A DNA stretch of 64,000 nucleotides from Geminicoccaceae bacterium (GTDB lineage Bacteria; Pseudomonadota; Alphaproteobacteria; Geminicoccales; Geminicoccaceae), in contig JANQPX010000013.1 in NCBI GenBank assembly GCA_028285265.1, positions 186,001 through 250,000 on the forward strand, read 5' to 3'. Of the stretch, positions 26,999 through 35,650 are shown one piece after another. Under the pieces are notes generated by a model, which saw nothing but the letters and a program-made list of their open reading frames with translations, was not told the DNA's origin and did no database searches. Made by a program: the position numbers and the translations under genes. Position 1 is the stretch's first letter. Every line of letters starts with the position of its first letter.

Positions 26999-28015
26999 TT
27001 GACTGCTGCCGTTTCGCCGCTTCGCGCTGAGCCTGCGCGGGACAAGCTGGAGCCTGTCCAGCATTTGGTGGCCGAGGACATGGCTGACGTCAACAAGCTC
27101 ATCGTGGCGAGATTGGAAAGCCGGGTCGACCTGATTCCACAACTTGCTGGCCACCTCGTCAGCGCCGGCGGCAAGCGCGTTCGACCGATGCTGACGCTGA
27201 TTGCCGCAGACCTTTGCGGCTATCGGGGCAAGCGTCACCACGGTCTGGCCGCCGCCGTCGAGTTCATCCACACCGCGACATTGCTCCATGATGATGTGGT
27301 CGATCAATCCGACCTCCGACGCGGGAATGCGACGGCCAACGCGGTTTGGGGCAATAAGCCAAGCGTCCTCGTGGGTGACTTTCTATTTGCCCGCGCGTTT
27401 CAGCTCATGGTCGAGGACGGCTCGATCCAGGTCTTGAAGATTCTCTCAGACGCATCGGCCGTGATCGCCGAGGGCGAGGTCGCTCAGCTGATCACCGCCA
27501 ATGATACGGAGACCACCGAAGCCGCCTATATGGATGTCATCACCTCCAAAACCGCGACACTATTCGCCGCCGCCGCCGAACTCGGCGCCGTTGTCGCTGA
27601 TCGGCCGCAACGGGAAGCGGATAGCCTCAGAAGCTATGGTGAGAATCTCGGCATCGTCTTCCAGCTGGTCGACGACGTCCTCGACTACAACGCTCGGGCC
27701 GCGGATCTCGGCAAAAATGTCGGTGACGATTTTCGAGATGGTAAGATCACGCTCCCTGTCGTCCTCGCCTTCGAGCGTGGTGACGACGATGAGCGGACGT
27801 TCTGGCAGCGCACGCTCGAAGATGGCGACCAGACCCCTGAAGACTTTGTCAAAGCCCTCAAACTGATGGAATCTCATGGCACGTTGAAAGACAGCATGAG
27901 CCGAGCTACCGACTACGCAGAACGCGCAAAAGAGGCGATCCAAGATTTTCCTGAAAGCCCTGCCAAAGCAGCGATGCTTGACCTCGTCGATTTTTGCATC
28001 GAACGCATCTACTGA
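26999..28015 (+). CDS. ispB: Octaprenyl/polyprenyl diphosphate synthase
   Basis: A 338-residue trans-polyprenyl synthase that makes the side chain of ubiquinone. Visible are GGKRVRPML (about 57-65), the first Asp-rich motif LLHDDVVDQSDLRRG (about 95-109), the KTATLFAAA block (about 181), and the second Asp-rich motif QLVDDVLDYNAR (about 222-233), with LGKNVGDDFRDGKITLPV following. TTG 26999 is chosen: AGGGGGAC lies 8 bp upstream and the protein then has the usual family length. An ATG at 26909 would add 30 atypical residues. Chain length cannot be read reliably. It precedes the tRNA-Pro gene. Confidence 0.92.
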   Translation: MTAAVSPLRAEPARDKLEPVQHLVAEDMADVNKLIVARLESRVDLIPQLAGHLVSAGGKRVRPMLTLIAADLCGYRGKRHHGLAAAVEFIHTATLLHDDVVDQSDLRRGNATANAVWGNKPSVLVGDFLFARAFQLMVEDGSIQVLKILSDASAVIAEGEVAQLITANDTETTEAAYMDVITSKTATLFAAAAELGAVVADRPQREADSLRSYGENLGIVFQLVDDVLDYNARAADLGKNVGDDFRDGKITLPVVLAFERGDDDERTFWQRTLEDGDQTPEDFVKALKLMESHGTLKDSMSRATDYAERAKEAIQDFPESPAKAAMLDLVDFCIERIY

Positions 28016-28167
28016 ACTTTTGGGCCTTGACGGGAACGACTGAGCGCGCATTCAAAGACAACGCCCTGGAACTACCGAAGGTGCTGAGAACGAGGGATTC
28101 CGCCACCGACGCCAGCGATGTTGGTTGCAGTTGATGAAAACTCGGTCTATAGACGGACGATCGGTCG

Positions 28168-28244
28168 CGGAGTGTAGCTCAGCCTGGTAGAGCACTGTCT
28201 TCGGGAGGCAGGGGTCGGGTGTTCGAATCACCCCACTCCGACCA
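28168..28244 (+). tRNA. tRNA-Pro (anticodon CGG)
   Basis: A complete cloverleaf. The acceptor stem is CGGAGTG/CACTCCG (28168-28174 with 28234-28240). The D-arm GTAGCTCAGCCTGGTAGAGC follows, then the anticodon arm CTGTC-TTCGGGA-GGCAG giving CGG at positions 34-36, and the T-arm GGGTGTTCGAATCACCC. Discriminator A 28241 and an encoded CCA (28242-28244) complete it. Located 152 bp after ispB. Confidence 0.95.
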
Positions 28245-28919
28245 ACATTTCAAAGACTTAGCAATCTTAGTACTCGTTATAGATCTCGCCGATATCTGAC
28301 TAATCTCGACTTGGGCCTCGATTTGATGCTTCCGGATATTGCCGGCAAGTTCGATGAACATCCCTTTTCCACCGCAATCGACGAGCTTGTGCTATGAAGC
28401 GCAAGCGCGTCACAGTCCAGCGGGTATCATTGGGCCATGGCCTAAAGCCCCTCGGTTGCGGCTGGAAGCTCGAAAGGGTGACAGCGACCCATCGCCATTT
28501 TGCCCGACTCATTGCCGAAAGGCGCGATGACGCGGACCTTCGGCAGCCGAATTCGGCGCCTCGGGCGACGGTTCAAACGTCGAATCCTCCTAACGTGAAG
28601 TCTTAGCCCTTTCGCCTGACACGCCCCTCAGCGTTCAGCAGAACCGTATGACCGAAGCATCGCACGTCACAAATTCGTGAACGGCATGTAGGGGCGAGAC
28701 GTGCACTAAGACTGGCGAGAACTTTGCGAACATGCCTGACACTCAGAGAACTCTCCTTCGTCGCTGCCAGACGACTGCCAAGCATGTCCGCAAAAGGCTC
28801 AGACATAGGCCCTCCGCCCCGAATGATTTCGGGATAGGCCGGACGAGGTGGGTATCAGTTGGTGTTGAAAGCAGCAGATAGCTGCGAGGGGGCGTCATGC
28901 CCTTGCCTTCGCGCGACTG
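28245..28919. other. Non-coding or unassigned stretch after tRNA-Pro
   Basis: About 675 bp without a gene I can defend. A 67-residue minus-strand frame (28603-28806) has GGAGGG three bases before its ATG and opens plausibly (MSEPFADMLGSRLAATKESS). Its second half is Arg/Cys-rich and unlike a folded protein, so it is left unassigned. No repeat of the tRNA 3' end, integrase remnant or attachment-site duplication was seen, although a tRNA gene is a usual integration site. Confidence 0.35.
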
Positions 28920-28949
28920 GCTTGAAACGGCCGCGCGGCCGTTTCAAGC
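28920..28949. terminator. Perfect 30-bp palindrome after the FAH gene
   Basis: Positions 28920-28934 and 28935-28949 are exact reverse complements (outer arm GCTTGAAACGGCC, centre GCGC). It lies 22 bp past the stop of the minus-strand FAH gene. As RNA it would form a long GC-rich hairpin with essentially no loop, so a real loop would open the centre. No T-run follows on either strand, so it may be a factor-dependent terminator, a 3' stabiliser or a protein-binding site. Confidence 0.45.
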
Positions 28950-28971
28950 GATGACATGAGCCCTGACGTTC

Positions 28972-29655
28972 CTAGATCACCGTACACTGAAGATCGCCAA
29001 TGCCTTCGGCATGACCGACAAGCTTGTCGCCTCTTTGCACGGCGGCGACTCCGGACGGCGTTCCGGAAAGGATCAGATCGCCCGGCCTCAACGTAAAGAG
29101 TTCGGAGAGATAGGCGATCATCTCGGGAACCTTCCAGATCATCTGGTTGAGGTCGCCGCTTTGACGTCGCTCGCCATTGACCTCCAACCAGATCGCCCCG
29201 CTTTCGGGATGGCCGATCTCGCTCGCTTTGACCAGCGGCGTGCAGGGACATGACATCTCAAAGGCTTTACCGATTTCCCAAGGCCGTCCGAGCTTTTTCA
29301 TCTCGCCCTGAAGATCGCGACGGGTCATATCGAGAGCGAGACCGTAACCGTAGACATGGTCAAGCGCGCTATCGACCGAGATATTCGTGCCCCCTTGGCC
29401 AAGCGCGACGGCCACCTCGATTTCATGATGAACGTCATTGGACATCGATGGATAAGGGAAGTTGCCGTCCAGCGCTAAATTGTCTGGATTTTTCTGGAAG
29501 AAAAACGGCGGTTCCTTGTCGGGATCGTGACCCATTTCTACGGCATGGGCCGCATAATTGCGGCCAACGCAATAGATCCGATGGATGGGAAAAGTCGCGT
29601 CCTCACCAACAACGGGCAGCGAGATCATAGGCGGCGGGGCAATCACGTAATCCAT
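28972..29655 (-). CDS. FAH-family hydrolase (fumarylpyruvate hydrolase-like)
   Basis: A 227-residue fumarylacetoacetate hydrolase family protein of the short type. The lid and active-site segment is IYCVGRNYAAHAVEMGHDP (about 27-45), with FFFQKNPDNL following. The metal site is HHEIEVAVALG (Glu pair, about 74-84), and the C-terminal PGDLILSGTPSGVAAV block is at about 190-205. This resembles fumarylpyruvate/acylpyruvate hydrolases that split 2,4-diketo acids. ATG 29655 follows AGAGGACTGAG. It is the last gene of the cassette 34561 to 28972, after the Ldh-family dehydrogenase. Confidence 0.82.
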   Translation of the reverse strand: MDYVIAPPPMISLPVVGEDATFPIHRIYCVGRNYAAHAVEMGHDPDKEPPFFFQKNPDNLALDGNFPYPSMSNDVHHEIEVAVALGQGGTNISVDSALDHVYGYGLALDMTRRDLQGEMKKLGRPWEIGKAFEMSCPCTPLVKASEIGHPESGAIWLEVNGERRQSGDLNQMIWKVPEMIAYLSELFTLRPGDLILSGTPSGVAAVQRGDKLVGHAEGIGDLQCTVI

Positions 29656-29795
29656 CTCAGTCCTCTTTCGGTTCACCTATCAGTGCAGCGTCATGACCAG
29701 GCAGATGCCATGCCGAACGGATGTGTTGGCGGGTTCGCCAGCGTGAACGACACGGACGCACCCGTCCATAATATCGCGATGTTGCGGTATCGGCG

Positions 29796-30842
29796 TCAAA
29801 GGCGCGCAACGTCACATTCGTCCGCGATCACATCAAGCTCGCGCCGAAGCGCGGCATGAAGATCGAGACCGTTAGCCAGGCACTGAGCCAAAGCGGCGGA
29901 ACGGCCCTCCCCGGGGATTCGCACGGGCTCGTGGTCGGGCAACGGTTCCGATGCTCGTAGTTCTGCAAAGACGCGCGTTGCCGCCTTCGCGATCGTATCG
30001 GGATCGCCAAAGGCAGCGAGATCGATCGCGGCGACGAACTGCCCGGTATTGGTCTTGTTCTCGGTGTCCTTGGTAAAGTCGACGACATCGGCTCCCAAAG
30101 CGGCACCGTTCATCACGCCGGCAAGCAGGCCGATGGCAAGGCTAAGACCATAGCCCTTGGGCCCACCGATCGGCAGCAGAAACCCTTCGCTTCGCTTGGC
30201 AGGATCGGTCAGGGGACGGCCATCCCGCCCCACCATCCAGCCCTCGGGCATGGCTTCGTCACGCTGCGCCAGGACCTTAATCTTGCCGACGGCGGCAACC
30301 GTGGTTGCCATATCCAGCACGAACGGATCCGGATCCATGCTAGGAAAGGCGATGGCGATCGGGTTGGTACCGAGCAATAGATCCGTCCCGCCAAAGGGAG
30401 CGACATGGTTGGCGCTGCCCACGGCTGCGCAAAAGCCTGCCATGCCTGCTTTTGCCTGAGGACGGACATAGAGCGCTGCTGGTCCTGCGTGATTGCCACC
30501 ACGCACCCCAACCCAGCCAATACCGGTCTGCTTCGCCTTTGCGATGGCCAGCTCCGTCGCGGTCTTGAGGGCCAAGTGACCCAAACCGTTGTCTCCATCA
30601 ATGACCGCTGTCGCCATGGATTCGGTGACGATGCGAACCGCGGCGGTCGGATTGCAGCCGCCATCGCGGAGTCGATTGACATATTGGCGGAGGCGAAAAA
30701 CCCCGTGGGTGTCATAGCCCAGCATATCAGCGTCGACCATCATGTCGGCGACGATGCGAGCGTCATCTTCTGGAACACCCAAGGCGCCAAAGACGCGGAT
30801 GAGAAATGCTTGCAGATCGTGGGCTTGGACGGGATCCGTCAT
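29796..30842 (-). CDS. Ldh-family (malate/L-lactate/ureidoglycolate) NAD(P)-dependent dehydrogenase
   Basis: A 348-residue member of the type-2 malate/lactate dehydrogenase family, which has a non-Rossmann NAD fold. Motifs are MLGYDTHGVFRLRQYVNRL (about 34-52, catalytic His region), VRGGNHAGPAALYV (about 113-126), TNPIAIAFPSMDPDPFVLDMATT (about 158-180; catalytic Asp in the LDMA part), and GPKGYGLSLAIGLLAGVMNGAALG (about 228-251). Family members oxidise 2-hydroxy acids such as malate, L-sulfolactate or ureidoglycolate. Its place between an ABC importer and two FAH hydrolases suggests a hydroxy-acid intermediate, substrate unknown. Confidence 0.87.
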   Translation of the reverse strand: MTDPVQAHDLQAFLIRVFGALGVPEDDARIVADMMVDADMLGYDTHGVFRLRQYVNRLRDGGCNPTAAVRIVTESMATAVIDGDNGLGHLALKTATELAIAKAKQTGIGWVGVRGGNHAGPAALYVRPQAKAGMAGFCAAVGSANHVAPFGGTDLLLGTNPIAIAFPSMDPDPFVLDMATTVAAVGKIKVLAQRDEAMPEGWMVGRDGRPLTDPAKRSEGFLLPIGGPKGYGLSLAIGLLAGVMNGAALGADVVDFTKDTENKTNTGQFVAAIDLAAFGDPDTIAKAATRVFAELRASEPLPDHEPVRIPGEGRSAALAQCLANGLDLHAALRRELDVIADECDVARL

Positions 30843-30845
30843 GCG

Positions 30846-31706
30846 TTAAACCTCGCCGCCGCTGACACTCGCTTTGTGCCAGAAGACGAAGCGACGCTGG
30901 ATCCAAACGACAAAGGCAAAGAGGGCAAGGCCGACCAAACTCAGATAGAGGATGAGGGAGAAGACCCTTGGCGTGTTCAGCTGCGAAGCGGCGACCCGTA
31001 TGAGCTCGCCAAAGCCCTTACCGCCGCCCAAAAACTCCCCCGTAATCGCCCCCGCCATAACGCCGACGGCACCGATCTTGAGCCCGGTAAAGATGTGAGG
31101 AAGCCCCGTCGGGAGTTTCATTTTCCACAAGGTTTGCCAGCGCGACGCCCCCATGGTCTTGAACAACATCCGTGCGTTTTCATCGGCGGCATGAAGACCG
31201 GCTGCCGTGCCAACCACGATCGGAAACGTGGCGATGAAGGCGGCGAGCGCGACTTTCGATGCAATGTCAAAACCAAGCCAAGCGACAAAGAGTGGCGCGA
31301 AGGCGACTTTTGGCATCGTGTCGATCGCGACCAGATAGGGCATGACAGCGCGCTCACCAAACACGGTTTCGCCGACCAGCACGCCTAAAGAAAATCCAAT
31401 AAGGATGGCCAGCAGAAAGCCGTAGATCACCTCCAAAATCGTGATCCAAAGAGCGTCCAGCATATAGCCGCCACCCATGAGATTTCCACCGACCAAAATC
31501 AGATCCTGCAGGGTCTCCCATGGGGTCGGAAGAATGATCGCCGAGACTAGTCCAAGACGGGTGATGAGCTCCCAGAATGCGATGAACACCACGAAGACGA
31601 ACAGCATGGAGACGCTGCGCGGAATGCGGTCGATCCAGCTGACCTGCTCGACCCAAACGGTATCCTGCGGCCCATCCGATGCGGCCGACGATTCAAAGTT
31701 GGTCAA
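30846..31706 (-). CDS. ABC transporter permease (SsuC/TauC type)
   Basis: A 286-residue permease with six spans. It opens with SMLFVFVVFIAFWELITRLG and continues with the LPTPWETLQDL segment typical of SsuC/TauC/ThiX-like permeases. The EAA-like loop DENARMLFKTMGASRWQTLWKMKLPTGLPHIF (seen in part: FKTMGASRWQ and KLPTGLP, about 180-210) is clear. TTG 31706 has GGGAGGGG upstream and overlaps the ATPase stop (TTGA). An upstream start at 31928 would run within the ATPase gene. Together with the ATPase and NMT1-like binding protein it forms one importer. Confidence 0.88.
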   Translation of the reverse strand: MTNFESSAASDGPQDTVWVEQVSWIDRIPRSVSMLFVFVVFIAFWELITRLGLVSAIILPTPWETLQDLILVGGNLMGGGYMLDALWITILEVIYGFLLAILIGFSLGVLVGETVFGERAVMPYLVAIDTMPKVAFAPLFVAWLGFDIASKVALAAFIATFPIVVGTAAGLHAADENARMLFKTMGASRWQTLWKMKLPTGLPHIFTGLKIGAVGVMAGAITGEFLGGGKGFGELIRVAASQLNTPRVFSLILYLSLVGLALFAFVVWIQRRFVFWHKASVSGGEV

Positions 31707-32509
31707 AGCGGCCCCTCCCGTTCGAGGCGGTTGCGGATGCGCTCGACCAGGCTGCCGAATTTGGGTGTTGTGATCATGTCGAGCGTGCGCGGTCGTGGCA
31801 GGTCGATCACGACTTGCTCGGCGATGCGGCCGGGTCTCGGCGCCAAGACATAGACGACATCGGAAAGAATCACAGCCTCGGGAATCGAATGGGTCACCAG
31901 GAACGCTGTCGCCTGTTGATCCAGGCAAATCCGCTGCAACTCCATGTTCATGAAATCGCGCGAGAGCTCGTCGAGTGCACTAAAGGGTTCGTCTAGCAGC
32001 AAGACGGCCGGATCGGTCACCAGCATCCGACAGATCGCCGCACGCTGCGCCATGCCGCCGGACAGCTCATTGGGATAAACCTTTTCGAACCCCTTCAACC
32101 CAACAAGGTCAAGGAGACCTTTTGCTTTGTCATGAGCCGCACGCGCCGCCGTACGGCCGTCGCGGATCTCGATCGGCAGAACCACATTCTCAATAGTTGT
32201 ACGCCAGGGAAACAGCGTTGCTTGCTGAAACATCATGCCGATATCGCGCCTGGGCCCGGTCACGGGACGATCGGACAGCATGACGCTGCCGGTCGACGGC
32301 GGGATCAGGCCCGCCATGATCTTCAACAAAGTGGATTTGCCGCAGCCGCTCGATCCGATCACCGAGGAGAAGCTGCCCCTGTCGAGGCGCAACGAAATCC
32401 CTTCGAGCGCTTTGACGTTGTTGCTGGCATAGGTCTTGCCCACATCAGTGAGGGCATAGACGGTCTCGACCATCGATGGCTCAGACGCAACGGCTACGGC
32501 AGGTTCCAC
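31703..32509 (-). CDS. ABC transporter ATP-binding protein (SsuB/TauB type)
   Basis: A 268-residue nucleotide-binding subunit. Walker A is VIGSSGCGKSTLLKIM (about 54-69) and the Q-loop is MMFQQATLFPW (about 93-103). The ABC signature is NELSGGMAQR (about 148-157), Walker B is VLLLDEPFSALDEL (about 169-182), and the H-loop His is in VTHSIPEAV. GTG 32509 overlaps the stop of the binding-protein gene (TAGTG), so translation is coupled. It energises the permease encoded next. Confidence 0.92.
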   Translation of the reverse strand: MEPAVAVASEPSMVETVYALTDVGKTYASNNVKALEGISLRLDRGSFSSVIGSSGCGKSTLLKIMAGLIPPSTGSVMLSDRPVTGPRRDIGMMFQQATLFPWRTTIENVVLPIEIRDGRTAARAAHDKAKGLLDLVGLKGFEKVYPNELSGGMAQRAAICRMLVTDPAVLLLDEPFSALDELSRDFMNMELQRICLDQQATAFLVTHSIPEAVILSDVVYVLAPRPGRIAEQVVIDLPRPRTLDMITTPKFGSLVERIRNRLEREGPL

Positions 32510-33534
32510 TATTTCAGGCCTTCATTCCAAATCGCGATAAAGTCGTTGGTGTAGGCAGCCTCAAGATCGTCGAGAGGGGCGCTGAGATCACCACCTGCGA
32601 CGAGGCTTTCCTGCCATTCTGCCCAGATGTCTGGCGGGAGATAACCCAGACCATTGGAGTCATCCACCGGGATGGTTTTGGCCCGCACCGCATCAAAAAG
32701 GGCTGATTGGAACGCAGGATCTTCGCCTTCCTGCGGATTGCCTTCCTTGAGATGGGCGAGCACCACATCGCGATTGGCGTCATCAAGAGCGAACGCATGC
32801 GCACGGGCAAAGGCGCGGCCAAATTTTTCGACCAGTTCCGGGTTGTCCCTGATGGTGTCCCCCATGGTCGCAAGCCCGTTGCCGAAGAAGCGCTGATACT
32901 CGGGCGGCGTGATGTCTCGGACGGGAAGACCACGCTGTGTAAGAATCGCGGCATCGGCCACAGAAGCCGAATAGGCGACAATATCGCCACGCGTAAAGGC
33001 GGCCGTTGCGGGACCGCCATCGCCGACCGTGAGGAATGTGTAGTCGGTCCCTTCAGCCAGACCCTGTCCGGTCAGAACATTCCGCGCAAAACCGACTTCT
33101 GCGCCATCGGCCGTGCCGGTGCCGACGGTGGTGCCTTTGAGATCCTCGATGGCTTGATAGTCCGAGTCTTCCGCAACGACGATGCCGAAATTCGTCCGTG
33201 CGGCAACATTGTAGATGAAGACCGCGTCCACGCCGCGTGCGCGAGCACCGAGCACAGGTGCAGGCCCAGGCCGCCCGAAATGAGCTTGGCCAGCCGCCAA
33301 TGCCTGGAGGACGGATGCCGATCCGTTAACCGCTTCGACCGTAACCTCCAGCCCTTCCTCGGCGAAGTACCCTTCGCCAATCGCGACGAAGACGGGATAG
33401 GAGTTGATCGCCGATGGGCTCGGCTGAACGAAGGTGATCTGTTCGAGATCTTGCGCTTGTGGGCTAGCTGCCGACAGCGCCATGGCCATCGCGGCGCCTA
33501 TGAAGAATGGCAATCTCTTGGTCGTCGACATCAT
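32509..33534 (-). CDS. NMT1/SsuA-like ABC substrate-binding protein
   Basis: A 341-residue periplasmic binding protein. The signal peptide is MMSTTKRLPFFIGAAMAMAL followed by SAASPQAQ-D. It continues with FVQPSPSAINSYPVFVAIGEGYFAEEGLEV (first-lobe block, about 34-63), QALAAGQAHFGRPGPAPVL, and FYNVAAR-like and FGRAFARAHAFAL helices. This is the NMT1/THI5-SsuA group, whose ligands range from sulfonates and nitriles to pyrimidine precursors and aromatic acids. No thiamine-type riboswitch was seen upstream. ATG 33534 follows GGGAGA. Second gene of the cassette after the 317-residue FAH protein. Confidence 0.85.
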   Translation of the reverse strand: MMSTTKRLPFFIGAAMAMALSAASPQAQDLEQITFVQPSPSAINSYPVFVAIGEGYFAEEGLEVTVEAVNGSASVLQALAAGQAHFGRPGPAPVLGARARGVDAVFIYNVAARTNFGIVVAEDSDYQAIEDLKGTTVGTGTADGAEVGFARNVLTGQGLAEGTDYTFLTVGDGGPATAAFTRGDIVAYSASVADAAILTQRGLPVRDITPPEYQRFFGNGLATMGDTIRDNPELVEKFGRAFARAHAFALDDANRDVVLAHLKEGNPQEGEDPAFQSALFDAVRAKTIPVDDSNGLGYLPPDIWAEWQESLVAGGDLSAPLDDLEAAYTNDFIAIWNEGLK

Positions 33535-33607
33535 GTTTTCTCCCTTCTGATCAGCTGGTTTATTGTCAGGCACAGGGTGCTGATGCCTGTGCCATCTGCT
33601 CAAAGCT

Positions 33608-34561
33608 TTATGGACTCGACAGGACCGCCTGCACGCTGTTCTCGAGTTTGCCAACGCCGTCGATTTCGCAAACGATCGTATCGCCATCTTTTAAGAACTG
33701 AGGCGGATCCATGGCATAGCCGACGCCCGATGGCGTGCCTGTCGCAAGAATGTCGCCGGGCTCGAGCGTGAGTCCCTCCGATAGCGACGCGATGAGCGCC
33801 GGGATGTCGAAAATCATGTCACAGGTATTGCCATCCTGGCGCATCGCACCGTTTACGCTGAGACGAATCCCGAGCGTGGTCGGATCGACAAGCTCGTCTG
33901 CTGTGACGATCACCGGCCCGAGCGGGCATGATCCGTCCAGGCCCTTACCTTTGAAATACTGACCGCCATGCCGCCGCTGAACATCGCGTGCGGTGACATC
34001 GTTCAAGATCGTGTAACCGAAGACATGGTCCATGGCCTGAGATGGCGTGATATCGCGACCGGCCTTGCCGATCACCACGGCAAGCTCGACCTCGTAGTCG
34101 ATGTTCTCGGAGACATGCGGAAAGATCGGTATGGTACCGCCAGGCCCAACCACGGCCGTGGGTGGCTTGGTGAAAAAGACGGGATGGTCGGTGACACCGA
34201 TCTTCAGGTTCTGGGCGCGTTCGCCTTCAGCGATATGCTCCAAGTAATTCCGTCCAACGCAAAAAACGTTCTTTCGTGGACATGGCAAGGGCGCCAAGAA
34301 ACGCACGGAGGCCGCATCCACGGTGCCATCAAGCTCATCTGCTGCGGCGAGGGCCTTCCTGATCGCTTCAACGGCCTCGCCCGAGGTCCCAACAGCCTCA
34401 ATGAACGTCTGCATCTCGCCGCTTGCCAGTGCTGCAACCACGGTCGACGGCACATCAGCGGCCAGCGAGGACGCCGCGCGAACAAACGGCAAGACGGCGC
34501 CGTCCCCGACAATGATCGCGGCTGCGGGGCGTCCTTCCAAATCGATGGTCGCAAGTCGCAT
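33608..34561 (-). CDS. FAH-family hydrolase/isomerase (long type)
   Basis: A 317-residue FAH protein with the two-domain layout. A ~70-residue N-terminal domain (MRLATIDLEGRPAAAIIVG) is followed by the catalytic FAH domain: NVFCVGRNYLEHIAEG (about 94-109), ENIDYEVELAVVIGKAGRDI (metal-binding Glu pair, about 145-164), YTILNDVTARDVQRRHGGQYFKGKG (split; Asp ligand and Lys, about 178-202), and PGDILATGTPSGVGYA. Family members hydrolyse or isomerise 2-oxo acids in aromatic and sugar-acid catabolism. ATG 34561 follows GGGAGG. It heads the cassette and faces the GntR gene across a 256-bp divergent promoter region. Confidence 0.88.
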   Translation of the reverse strand: MRLATIDLEGRPAAAIIVGDGAVLPFVRAASSLAADVPSTVVAALASGEMQTFIEAVGTSGEAVEAIRKALAAADELDGTVDAASVRFLAPLPCPRKNVFCVGRNYLEHIAEGERAQNLKIGVTDHPVFFTKPPTAVVGPGGTIPIFPHVSENIDYEVELAVVIGKAGRDITPSQAMDHVFGYTILNDVTARDVQRRHGGQYFKGKGLDGSCPLGPVIVTADELVDPTTLGIRLSVNGAMRQDGNTCDMIFDIPALIASLSEGLTLEPGDILATGTPSGVGYAMDPPQFLKDGDTIVCEIDGVGKLENSVQAVLSSP

Positions 34562-34817
34562 CAAACCTCCCAAGTCGTCACGCACCCGACGGGTTTTTGT
34601 TGTTCATCGGGCTGCTTTTCGCACCCTTGATGGGCCATGCCACACAACCAGGCCATGCGCCCCCGTGACCATCATGCGACGAAACCAAGTCGATGGGGAA
34701 AACCAATATCGAAATTGATCTCGGGGATCGAAGGGAGTAGCGTTACGGGGGAGATAACGTCCTAAAAAGACGGGTTGGCTCAAGCTGGTTTCTTCATCGA
34801 TTGAGGCAGGGTCTGCG

Positions 34818-35489
34818 ATGGAGAGTGAATTCGACCAAGAGGTCGTCGAGCAAATCAAGCGTCATATCGACGAACATGGGCTCGGCCATTATCAAAAGCT
34901 GCCGCCGGAGCGGAAGTTTTGCCCGATGCTCGGCGTTTCCCGCAGCGAATTGCGCAAGGCACTGGCCAAGATGGAGGCTGACGGGCTGATTTGGCGCCAT
35001 GTCGGACGCGGCACGTTCGTCGGGGCACGGCCTGTGCACAATCTGGGTGATGTCGATTTTCTCTGTCAGCTGACCAATCCGGCCAGGATGATGGACGCGC
35101 GCATGGCGATCGAGCCCGAATTGGCAAGGCTGGCGGCGCGTGACGGCTCCGCCTTGGACGTCGATGACATCCGTGCCTGCAATCTGCGCTGCAGGACCGC
35201 GCGGGAATGGCGAAGCTATGAGGCCTGGGACAACCACTTCCATTACGCCATTGCCAAAGCGACCCATAATAAAGTGCTGCTCTATCTTTTCGATACGTTC
35301 AACGTCGTCAGGCGCTCGGTGGTTTGGGAGCAAGCGCGGTCGACCAAGGGGCCGAAGCCCGACCATTTCAGCTTCGATCAGCATGATGCGATCCTGAGAG
35401 CGATCGAGGCGCGAGACACCAAAGGGGCCGCCCTTTGCATGCGTGAGCATTTACGTTCCGTTAGCGAGCGCGTTTTGCCGGCGATCTAG
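34818..35489 (+). CDS. GntR-family regulator, FadR subfamily
   Basis: A 223-residue regulator. The wHTH is at about residues 8-75 (LPPERKFCPMLGVSRSELRKALAKMEADGLIWRHVGRGTFVG, seen as PPERKFCPMLGVSRSELR plus HVGRGTFVG). An all-helical FCD effector domain (about 90-215) has metal-ligand-like residues in RMAIEPELARLAA, NHFHYAIAKATHN and FDQHDAILRAIEARD. FCD regulators usually bind hydroxy or keto acids and repress neighbouring catabolic operons. It is divergent from the FAH-ABC-Ldh-FAH cassette and is probably its controller. An inverted CGTTA-N9-TAACG pair at 34741-34759 is a weak operator candidate. Confidence 0.85.
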   Translation: MESEFDQEVVEQIKRHIDEHGLGHYQKLPPERKFCPMLGVSRSELRKALAKMEADGLIWRHVGRGTFVGARPVHNLGDVDFLCQLTNPARMMDARMAIEPELARLAARDGSALDVDDIRACNLRCRTAREWRSYEAWDNHFHYAIAKATHNKVLLYLFDTFNVVRRSVVWEQARSTKGPKPDHFSFDQHDAILRAIEARDTKGAALCMREHLRSVSERVLPAI

Positions 35490-35650
35490 CGCCACCCTCG
35501 ATCCCCATCGATATAAGAGCTCGACAGACCCTGATTCCGGCCACAAGCGACGATCTGCCTCGTTTCAAGTCGGCAGCAAAAATGTGAAGAAATGCCAGCT
35601 CGCGTTGTTCGCTGGTTAATTGCCCCCCCGCAACCGAATGGAAACGACCC

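Noticed and set aside
28540..28606. A tRNA-like remnant near GTCGAATCC
   Set aside because: No acceptor or anticodon stem can be folded around it.
28603..28806. A 67-codon minus-strand gene
   Set aside because: GGAGGG precedes the ATG, but the second half is Arg/Cys-rich and there is no family or neighbour support; left unassigned.
33535..33607. Thiamine riboswitch before the NMT1-like binding protein
   Set aside because: The gap is short and no THI-box elements (such as CTGAGA) appear in the expected order.
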